Assembly: GCA_031285815.1 (NCBI GenBank)
Contig: JAITVM010000193.1
Span: forward strand, 1-5,563
DNA length: 5,563 nucleotides
Source of the DNA: Clostridiales bacterium
Lineage (GTDB): Bacteria; Bacillota; Clostridia; Lachnospirales; JAITVM01
Direction of reading: 5' to 3'
Part shown: positions 1-4,685 of the stretch, piece by piece
How the letters are laid out: every line of letters starts with the position of its first letter
Position numbering within the stretch: position 1 is the first letter of the stretch
Program-made: the position numbers and the translations under genes
Notes under the pieces: generated by a model
Told to the model about the DNA's origin: nothing
The model's database searches: none
The model's input: the letters and a program-made list of their open reading frames with translations, nothing else

Positions 1-1004
1 GTAGAGCGGGCTGTGTCCAAACGGTAAAATTTATCGAATATCGAACCCAATTCCTCTTTTGGGACAGACCCAACATTTTTAAATGAAATAGACACCACAT
101 TGCCTTTAGTGCCAGAAGATATTTCAATCTTGCTGTTATCCGGGCTATATAGGACTGCATTCCTTAATATATTATTAAACACCCTTGCAAGTTTGTCAGC
201 GTCGCCAAAAACAGTTAAATCTTCTGGGGCGAAAAGTTCTATCTGCATACCTTTAGCAGAAAGTAGCGGATAAAACTCGTCAGCCATTTGTAAAAGCATA
301 TAATATAAATCTATGCTTTCTTTATCCAATACAATTGACTGTAAATTATATCGCGTAATCTCAAAAAATTCCTCTATGAGCCGTTCAAGGCGCCCGGCTT
401 TATCAAGGGCTATCCGTACATATTCTTCTTTTTGGCTGGAAGCCATGCCCTCCGATTCGTTAATTAGGCTTAAGTAACCCAACACAGATGTAAGCGGCGT
501 TTTTATATCATGCGCTAAGTAGGCTACCAGTTTATTTTTCCTCTCTTCAGCCTGTTTTGCGTCTTTTTCCCGTTTTTCCAGCGTAGCCTTTATAGTATTC
601 AATTTATGCTCCATTGTAGCCATTTCTGGTGAAAGGGATATTTTATCTTTTTTATCTTCAACAAGCATATCCAGCCCGCCGCTTATTTCATTAAAATATT
701 TAGCAAACTGAGACATGAGGAAATATGAAATTAATATAAAAGTAACCATAGCCGAACCATAAATAATATAATGTAAATTGTCAAGAATGTAATCCCAATA
801 AGCCCTCTGCGCTTGCTCCATTGTCATGCCAAAAGCAGACATGAAAAAATTAAATATTAAGTTCCCCATCCTCCCCCGTACAAGCTCACGGAGTGTAATA
901 GTGCCTATAGCCGCCACTAGCCCCAATAAAGCTACTTTAGAAAAAACCTTCAGCCTTAAAGCAGAATAGTCCGGCTTTTTTTTATTTTTCAATTTTGTAG
1001 CCAA
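1..1004 (-). CDS. vanS: VanS-type sensor histidine kinase (3' end cut by window edge)
   Basis: Membrane sensor kinase that should autophosphorylate and pass phosphate to the VanR-like regulator encoded just upstream. 334 residues are in the window; the frame stays open to the edge. Seen: basic N-terminus; membrane helix about 20-38; short outside segment about 40-78; second helix about 79-97; charged linker with EKREKDAKQAEERKN; H-box AHDIKTPLTS with His165; N-box FNNILRNAV around Asn278/Asn282; a weak G1 box (FKNVG, Asn in place of Asp); F-box IFDKFYRLD. The G2 box should follow beyond the edge. The sequence matches VanA-type VanS closely as I recall it (FAKYF, EFFEITRYNLQ, DKLARVFNNIL), family length about 384. 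I chose the TTG at 1004-1002 because it gives an N-terminus like VanS; a second TTG at 992-990 is possible and sits better behind the G-run at 1010-1005. It overlaps vanR by 23 nt, suggesting translational coupling. What it senses is not shown. Confidence 0.93.
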   Translation of the reverse strand, partial: MATKLKNKKKPDYSALRLKVFSKVALLGLVAAIGTITLRELVRGRMGNLIFNFFMSAFGMTMEQAQRAYWDYILDNLHYIIYGSAMVTFILISYFLMSQFAKYFNEISGGLDMLVEDKKDKISLSPEMATMEHKLNTIKATLEKREKDAKQAEERKNKLVAYLAHDIKTPLTSVLGYLSLINESEGMASSQKEEYVRIALDKAGRLERLIEEFFEITRYNLQSIVLDKESIDLYYMLLQMADEFYPLLSAKGMQIELFAPEDLTVFGDADKLARVFNNILRNAVLYSPDNSKIEISSGTKGNVVSISFKNVGSVPKEELGSIFDKFYRLDTARS

Positions 1005-1680
1005 CCCCCCATACAGTTTTAATATATTTTGGGTTGTCCATGGTATCGCCCATTTTTTCACGTAAATGGCGGATATGGACAGTTATAGTATTATTGCTTT
1101 TTACAAAATACTCATCCCCCCAAATATCATGGAACAACTGCTCAGAGCTAACAACATTCCCCTTGTTCTCACAGAGTATCCGCAAAATAGAAAATTCTGT
1201 AGGGGTTAGCTGCAGGGGCTTCTCGTTTAATAAAACTTCATGGGTTTTGACATCGATGAATAGGCCCCCATGGGCAATAATGCCGCTATCATTTTTTGAA
1301 GGGGCACTGTATTTTTTGTACCTGCGCAGCTGTGCTTTAATACGCGCCACAAGTTCCAATGGCAGAAATGGTTTCGTTATATAGTCATCAGCGCCAAGGG
1401 TCAACCCTGTAATTTTATCTGTCTCTGTATCTTTTGCCGTCAGCATAATAACCGGGTATGTATACTTGTCGCGTATCCTCTGGCAAACAGAGAGCCCGTC
1501 TATACCGCCCGGCAACATAATATCTAATACGGCAAGGTCAAATTCGGTATTATTGATGCATTCTAACGCTTTGTCCGCATTATAAAATTTATACACAATA
1601 TAATTCTCGTTTTGCAAATATAGTTCAATCAAATCTGCAATTTCACGTTCATCATCCAGAACCAGGATTTTATCGGCCAT
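982..1680 (-). CDS. vanR: VanR-type response regulator (OmpR/PhoB family)
   Basis: DNA-binding response regulator of 232 residues (VanR is 231). Receiver domain about 1-120: acidic pair Asp9/Asp10, phosphoacceptor Asp53 in LAVLDIMLPG, Thr81 and Lys103 (ITKPF). Winged-helix domain about 135-232, with LTPTEFSILRILCENKGNVV, SNNTITVHIRHLREKM and the family-typical end KTVWGVGYKIEK. The winged helix is almost the same as VanA-type VanR as I recall it; the loop after Asp53 carries one extra residue (GGIDGL). The start at ATG 1680-1678 has AAGGGG (1695-1690) nine bases upstream. An in-frame ATG at 1689 touches that same ribosome-binding site and is unlikely to be used. In known systems phospho-VanR activates its own promoter and the vanH-ligase-vanX promoter. 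No such target genes are in this window, so the regulon is unknown. Could be an orphan VanRS pair controlling another cell-envelope response. Confidence 0.95.
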   Translation of the reverse strand: MADKILVLDDEREIADLIELYLQNENYIVYKFYNADKALECINNTEFDLAVLDIMLPGGIDGLSVCQRIRDKYTYPVIMLTAKDTETDKITGLTLGADDYITKPFLPLELVARIKAQLRRYKKYSAPSKNDSGIIAHGGLFIDVKTHEVLLNEKPLQLTPTEFSILRILCENKGNVVSSEQLFHDIWGDEYFVKSNNTITVHIRHLREKMGDTMDNPKYIKTVWGVGYKIEK

Positions 1681-1689
1681 TAATTTCAT

Positions 1690-1770
1690 CCCCTTATAAA
1701 AATATATAACTATACTATATCATTTTAACCAAAACTAAAAAGGTAATTATATTTTATTCATTATAAAACC
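1690..1770 (-). promoter_or_regulatory. Probable vanR promoter and regulator-binding region
   Basis: This stretch is extremely AT-rich: the 110 bases 1681-1790 hold 18 G/C by hand count. Overlapping TATAGT boxes at 1719-1714 and 1714-1709 could serve as -10; no good -35 sits 17 bp upstream (TAGTTT at 1737-1732 at best), as expected for an activator-dependent promoter. Two related segments beginning GGTT (1770-1758, GGTTTTATAATGA; 1730-1719, GGTTAAAATGAT) lie about 40 bp apart on the same strand and might be VanR sites. The ribosome-binding site AAGGGG is at 1695-1690. The -10 choice is tentative. Confidence 0.35.
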
Positions 1771-1820
1771 ATTAAGGATTTATTAATTATTACGTAGCAG
1801 GGTTTGCCGCCGGCGCAGGC

Positions 1821-1851
1821 AAAAAGGCGGCAAGTTTTCACTTCCGCCTTT
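1821..1851 (-). terminator. Intrinsic terminator after lipase gene / structured RNA
   Basis: Read on the minus strand, AAAGGCGG (1851-1844) plus AAG (1843-1841) pairs with CTT (1834-1832) and CCGCCTTT (1830-1823) around a six-base loop, with one bulged G at 1831, and runs into TTTTT (1825-1821). This is a convincing rho-independent terminator. It lies 132 bases past the lipase stop and 140 bases before vanR, so it separates the two transcription units. A second hairpin (TTTGCC 1823-1818 with GGCAAA 1808-1803) directly follows it. Confidence 0.75.
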
Positions 1852-1912
1852 ACCGTATAAAGCCCCGGCTTTCCACAGGCCGCACCCTTTTGGTATCCTG
1901 TTCTGCCACGGT
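1852..1912 (-). ncRNA. Possible structured RNA (three-way junction) before the terminator
   Basis: The minus strand can fold into a compact junction. P1 pairs ACCGU (1912-1908) with ACGGU (1856-1852). P2 pairs ACAGG (1901-1897) with CCUGU (1879-1875), with an inner ACC/GGU helix (1894-1892 with 1886-1884). P3 is AAAGC-CGGG-GCUUU (1872-1859). P1 ends one base before the terminator stem starts, so the two could stack. The island is GC-rich (64 of 110 bases in 1801-1910 by hand count) between flanks of about 26% and 16% GC. A TATAAT at 1943-1938 could drive it, giving an RNA of roughly 110 nt. I do not recognise a known riboswitch class. It could also be the lipase 3' UTR or a dispersed intergenic repeat. 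Confidence 0.3.
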
Positions 1913-1982
1913 TTAATTTATTGGCTATTTTTATGAAATTATACTAATTACACGGGTTAAAAAATATTTCCCTGCCTGATTT

Positions 1983-3419
1983 TTAAATATCCTTGGTGTT
2001 TTTATTATCCTTTGCAAATTCTTTCAACACAGGGTTGTTTCCCAAAGCGCCTTTAGTATTCAGCTTAAGCGGTTGCTTTGATGCTGCCAGCACACCAAAA
2101 CTCTTTGCGACATTTTGGGCAAAATGCGCTGAAGCTGTTTTAACCGTTTCAAATAATGTTGTCTCGAGCATAGGCCCAATCGCGCCAGCTGCTTCTACCG
2201 CATCTTTGATTGTCTCAAGAGTAACCGTGCTGTCACCCAGTGCCACAATAGCAGCAAATGCCAACAGTTCTATTGCTTCATTTTCCGGCAATGAAGAAGC
2301 TACGGCACAAAACCCTTTTGCCATACCCTGTGCCACCCCCATTTGCTGTAACATCGCAATGGCAATTTGGGAATATTCGCCGATAAGGTTCAAAAGTTCT
2401 GGAACCATAAGGTCAACAAGGCCTTTTAACTCCTGATTATTTAGGTTAACCCGCCTGAGTTGTTCCGCTCCGCTAATCTTATTTTCACAAATTTTCATGA
2501 CCACTTCGGCAAGGCGCGCCTGTTGCCCCTGCGGCAATTTGAGGATCCGGCCATTCACGGCTGTGACAAACTTGCGAAAAGCGCTATCATCTTTGATAAG
2601 CGTTATTTTTTCATCTTCATTCAAAAGGCCTCCGGTATCATGATAAAGCTTTGCATCGAATGGGCTTTTTCCGGTATACTCAATATATCTAACATGGCCT
2701 TCCGGTACAACGTCCTTTTGCCCCAGCGCGCTCACATAATCGTTCTCGCCATTGTATGCGTAAATCTTTTTGCACCGGTTTTCATAGGCACCTTTCCAAC
2801 GGCCTCCGGGATATTGTTTTTTGTATAATTCTTCGGTATCATTAATAAATTTAGTGGAGAACTTCGGCCCGTCCAGCGAAACGCAAGTTTGAATGTGTTC
2901 CCCATATGTAGAACGCATCGTTACAAACTTTGCGTTATTCCCACCTTGCGAATGCCCTGTCACATAGAGTTTACCATTGGCCTTTCCTAAAAAGTATTTT
3001 TTAACCATGTCCTCAAAATGGTCAATTACTGCTATCTGCATCGGGGACGGGTCACCACCAAATGCTACCGCATTATAGGGCCAGTTGCCATCACCTGTAC
3101 CATTGAAATGGATAAAGATATTTCCCGAAGCATCCATGATAGTGATTGCTTTGTAATTGGGGGAGCCGTCTTTATGAAACTTTTCGCCCTCTGCATATTT
3201 ATATTCCCATGTCTCTAAGACTCTACAACCTGAAGGGAGCCCGGCGATGCCTTCTATAGCTTTCCTATAGTTTCCCAAATTATTGGGGTCAGATAGTGTT
3301 TTGAAATTCGCTTCTATAACTGCACCTATATTTGCAATTTCAGTTTCAGATTTAGGCCGTGCCTCTTTAGTGTTTTTAGTATCAATAGAATTTAGATAAC
3401 CATCACTATTAAGTTCCAC
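1983..3419 (-). CDS. Lipase-like alpha/beta-hydrolase (class 3 lipase/DUF2974 type) with helical C-terminal domain
   Basis: 478 residues. N-terminal alpha/beta-hydrolase about 30-285: strand and oxyanion loop IFIHFNGTGDGNW (101-113), nucleophile elbow VTGHSQGGNNAKF with Ser157, likely acid Asp227 (YNGENDYVS) and likely base His260 (KLYHDTGG). This fits an esterase/lipase acting on acyl esters; the substrate is unknown. Residues about 290-478 form an Ala- and Leu-rich, largely helical region without a clear membrane segment, ending in a Lys/Asn-rich tail. There is no signal peptide, so the protein is cytoplasmic or leaves by a non-Sec route. The GTG start is supported by AAGGAG eight bases upstream, overlapping the stop of the lipoprotein gene 12 bp away; the two are co-transcribed. 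Catalytic domain first and helical domain second recalls the reverse-arranged type VII lipase TslA, but no WXG100/Lap partner or ESX gene is visible. A housekeeping esterase is possible. Hydrolase fold is fairly sure; biological role is not. Confidence 0.8.
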   Translation of the reverse strand: MELNSDGYLNSIDTKNTKEARPKSETEIANIGAVIEANFKTLSDPNNLGNYRKAIEGIAGLPSGCRVLETWEYKYAEGEKFHKDGSPNYKAITIMDASGNIFIHFNGTGDGNWPYNAVAFGGDPSPMQIAVIDHFEDMVKKYFLGKANGKLYVTGHSQGGNNAKFVTMRSTYGEHIQTCVSLDGPKFSTKFINDTEELYKKQYPGGRWKGAYENRCKKIYAYNGENDYVSALGQKDVVPEGHVRYIEYTGKSPFDAKLYHDTGGLLNEDEKITLIKDDSAFRKFVTAVNGRILKLPQGQQARLAEVVMKICENKISGAEQLRRVNLNNQELKGLVDLMVPELLNLIGEYSQIAIAMLQQMGVAQGMAKGFCAVASSLPENEAIELLAFAAIVALGDSTVTLETIKDAVEAAGAIGPMLETTLFETVKTASAHFAQNVAKSFGVLAASKQPLKLNTKGALGNNPVLKEFAKDNKNTKDI

Positions 3420-3431
3420 AACTATCTCTCC

Positions 3432-4106
3432 TTACCACTTTATAGTGAGTTTGCCGTCAGCCCACGTAATAGCTGCAAACGCAACATACTCTTCCGAAGA
3501 CATTGATTGCAGGAGTGTATCTCTGTCGTATGTCCCATAATCCCCATCCTCCACGACTACAAGCGAAAAGTTAAAGCGGGCGCATAGGGCGGCAAGTGCA
3601 TTAGCGGCTTCCTCAGCTTGCCCCTTATACAAAAAATCACTTTCTTTAATTTCAGCTATAATGCCAAGCCTTGTACCTGGATCCGCCAGAACCTCCTCAA
3701 ATGTCGCATCACCTGTTAACTCGGGAGATAGGCCAAAATAAGTCACATCGTAAAATATAACCGCTTCCCCAAATACATCTGCCACACATTTTTTGAAGAA
3801 CTCTGTGCACTCGGGCTTATACTTTACTAACAAATAGGTGTCCCGGAATATTCTGCCATCATCCCGGAAATTTTCAATTTCCACATGTATATCCTGGCCG
3901 GGAAGGCTTTCGCATCTTGCAATAAACTCGCGCGTACCAGTCATACTATTGCCCCAGGGGCGATAATATTCAAACTTTTCCCCATATTTTTCTTCCATAA
4001 CCGCCAATGCCATTTCGTTCACATTAGGTTTGCTTGCCATACAGCCAACCTCTCCCAATAGTAATGTGATAAATGCAACAGCCAAAATTAGAACCCGCCT
4101 TAACAT
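3432..4106 (-). CDS. Putative lipoprotein of unknown function, first gene of the lipase operon
   Basis: 224 residues, family not recognised. Seen: basic start MLRRV, hydrophobic stretch 5-17, then GEVGC with Cys22, a plausible lipidation site, though Glu at -3 is unusual for a lipobox, so a plain signal peptide or anchor is also possible. The mature part is mixed alpha/beta and acidic, with FEYYRPWGNS, VEIENFRDDGR and a Trp-rich end. I chose ATG 4106 because AGGGGG (4119-4114) lies seven bases upstream and the signal peptide then begins correctly. The frame is open to an ATG at 4178, which would add 24 Pro/Gly-rich residues ahead of the signal peptide and is unlikely. Its stop is 12 bp before the lipase start and the lipase ribosome-binding site overlaps it, so the two are one operon. 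An envelope lipoprotein beside an unexported-looking lipase could be an immunity protein, a chaperone or a substrate-binding partner; none is shown by sequence. Confidence 0.72.
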   Translation of the reverse strand: MLRRVLILAVAFITLLLGEVGCMASKPNVNEMALAVMEEKYGEKFEYYRPWGNSMTGTREFIARCESLPGQDIHVEIENFRDDGRIFRDTYLLVKYKPECTEFFKKCVADVFGEAVIFYDVTYFGLSPELTGDATFEEVLADPGTRLGIIAEIKESDFLYKGQAEEAANALAALCARFNFSLVVVEDGDYGTYDRDTLLQSMSSEEYVAFAAITWADGKLTIKW

Positions 4107-4123
4107 TGCGTTTCCCCCTACTT

Positions 4124-4156
4124 CCCCGCCCTTGGTTAATTTCAACAAAGGCGGGG
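4124..4156 (-). promoter_or_regulatory. GC-rich leader hairpin next to the lipoprotein ribosome-binding site
   Basis: In the minus-strand RNA, CCCCGCCUUUG (4156-4146) pairs with CAAGGGCGGGG (4134-4124) through 11 pairs including one G-U, with an 11-base loop. No U-run follows, so it is not a terminator. It ends five bases before the ribosome-binding site AGGGGG (4119-4114). The C-run at 4158-4153 could instead pair with that GGGGG, so the leader may switch between an open and a closed ribosome-binding site. Structure is seen; the regulatory role is inferred. Confidence 0.4.
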
Positions 4157-4240
4157 GGATAAAAATCATTGGATGCATAACCCTTATTGTTTTATGCCAC
4201 TACGCCGGGCTTGAACCGCTCATTTGCTCTTTCAATAGAT

Positions 4241-4259
4241 ATTATAAGTTGTTCAACTT
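4241..4259 (-). promoter_or_regulatory. Probable promoter and palindromic operator of the lipoprotein-lipase operon
   Basis: A consensus TATAAT lies at 4246-4241 on the minus strand. Next to it, at 4259-4246, is a palindrome, AAGTTG-AA-CAACTT, a typical operator shape. The hexamer 17 bp upstream of the TATAAT is GTAGGT (4269-4264), far from TTGACA, and falls inside the second of two tandem repeats. A poor -35 covered by repeats suggests that an activator is needed. Transcription would start near 4234, leaving a leader of about 125 nt. Confidence 0.5.
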
Positions 4260-4260
4260 T

Positions 4261-4298
4261 TATACCTACTCTTATATCCTATGCCTACTCTTATATTT
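4261..4298 (-). repeat. Two 19-bp tandem direct repeats upstream of the operon promoter
   Basis: Copies at 4298-4280 and 4279-4261 share ATATAAGAGTAGG, followed by C or T then ATA; they differ only at the first two positions and at one inner base. The 19-bp period is close to two helical turns, and the second copy covers the -35 position of the promoter at 4246-4241. This is the usual layout of a site for a dimeric activator such as an OmpR-type regulator. The copies do not obviously match the region upstream of vanR, so VanR is not implicated. Confidence 0.6.
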
Positions 4299-4305
4299 TA
4301 ACACC

Positions 4306-4344
4306 AAAAAAATAAAGCCCCCTGAAAACTCAGAAAGCTTTATT
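4306..4344 (-). terminator. Strong intrinsic terminator downstream of the tRNA-Gln fragment
   Basis: On the minus strand AAUAAAGCUUUCUGA (4344-4330) pairs with UCAGGGGGCUUUAUU (4325-4311) in a continuous 15-bp helix with three central G-U pairs and a four-base loop, followed by five further Us (4310-4306). It begins nine bases after the tRNA 3' end, as a native tRNA terminator would, which supports the view that the tRNA fragment sits at the site of the original gene. Confidence 0.82.
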
Positions 4345-4352
4345 TATAAGGC

Positions 4353-4394
4353 CTGGGCTAGTTGGATTCGAACCAGCGGCTGCCGGGGTCAAAA
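4353..4394 (-). pseudogene. 3' half of tRNA-Gln(UUG): probable attachment-site remnant
   Basis: Reading the minus strand from 4394: anticodon loop TTTTGAC (4394-4388, anticodon UUG), anticodon-stem 3' strand, a variable region of normal length, the T-arm GCTGG-TTCGAAT-CCAAC with one mismatched pair, acceptor 3' strand TAGCCCA and discriminator G at 4353. CCA is not encoded. This matches Gram-positive tRNA-Gln as I recall it. Similarity stops at the anticodon loop: the preceding bases cannot pair with the anticodon stem, and no D-arm or 5' acceptor strand (TGGGCTA) is found upstream. It is therefore not a functional tRNA. A fragment running from the anticodon loop to the 3' end is what tyrosine-recombinase integration into a tRNA gene leaves at one boundary. 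Simple decay of a duplicated tRNA is the alternative. Confidence 0.75.
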
Positions 4395-4408
4395 TCGTTT
4401 CCCTAATG

Positions 4409-4432
4409 TTATATTTAATCTCGGAAATATAA
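4409..4432. repeat. Perfect 8-bp inverted repeat beside the tRNA fragment
   Basis: TTATATTT (4409-4416) and AAATATAA (4425-4432) are exact reverse complements around an eight-base spacer, 14 bases outside the tRNA fragment. All stem bases are A or T, so it would be weak as an RNA hairpin. Its position fits a protein-binding site near an attachment core, but in AT-rich DNA chance is a fair alternative. Confidence 0.35.
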
Positions 4433-4578
4433 GATGATTCAAGTTAAACGGCGTAATTTAGGCGTTTTCAGATGTATCCTGACTAACTATTAATTGAAAT
4501 ATTTGTAATACTGAAACCAATTCTGAATATAATTTGTTAGACAGAAAATCAATTGTAAATCTATTCTAGAGCTATCAA

Positions 4579-4603
4579 AAGAACCTTATTTTATATGGTT
4601 CTT
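4579..4603 (-). terminator. Weak candidate terminator after the TPR gene
   Basis: AAGAACC and GGTTCTT (4603-4597 and 4585-4579 on the minus strand) form a 7-bp stem with an 11-base loop, followed by a short T-rich stretch (TTTTG overlapping the stem end). It lies 82 bases past the TPR stop. The stem is short and the T-run poor, so it may be only a 3' UTR hairpin. Confidence 0.35.
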
Positions 4604-4685
4604 GATTGTTGTTGAATGAATTTATGATTTTATGGTTTAGGTATATTTTTCAATTCTTCTGATCAGGTGAATAAGTAACTCTAAT

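Larger units (their letters stand above)
4395..4685. other. AT-rich intergenic gap between the tRNA fragment and the TPR gene
   Basis: No coding frame of useful length or with a convincing ribosome-binding site was found on either strand. It contains an 8-bp inverted repeat near the tRNA fragment and a weak hairpin near the TPR gene, listed separately. If the tRNA fragment is an attachment site, this gap is the terminal non-coding part of the element, where integrase arm-type sites would be expected; I could not identify any. Confidence 0.5.

Noticed and set aside
1034..1384. Plus-strand open frame of 116 codons opposite vanR
   Set aside because: It lies entirely antisense to a well-supported response regulator, and its product resembles no known protein.
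1993..3218. Three plus-strand open frames opposite the lipase gene (1993-2436, 2460-2828, 3018-3218)
   Set aside because: All are antisense to a gene with clear catalytic motifs and a good ribosome-binding site; low-complexity products of no recognised family.
4107..4178. N-terminal extension of the lipoprotein to ATG 4178
   Set aside because: It would bury the signal peptide behind 24 Pro/Gly-rich residues translated from the leader hairpin; the ATG at 4106 has a well-spaced AGGGGG.
4201..4222. A second tRNA-like T-loop (minus strand GGTTCAAGCCCGG) in the leader of the lipoprotein gene
   Set aside because: Only three T-stem pairs form, the following bases do not make a sensible acceptor strand and no anticodon arm is found. 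Probably chance.
4200..4223. Seven-codon leader ORF (MSGSSPA) in the lipoprotein leader
   Set aside because: Weak ribosome-binding site and no link to the leader hairpin; too short to separate from chance.
4030..4437. Plus-strand open frame of 135 codons across the lipoprotein start, promoter, terminator and tRNA fragment
   Set aside because: It crosses several non-coding signals and the antisense of a signal peptide; no ribosome-binding site or protein-like composition.
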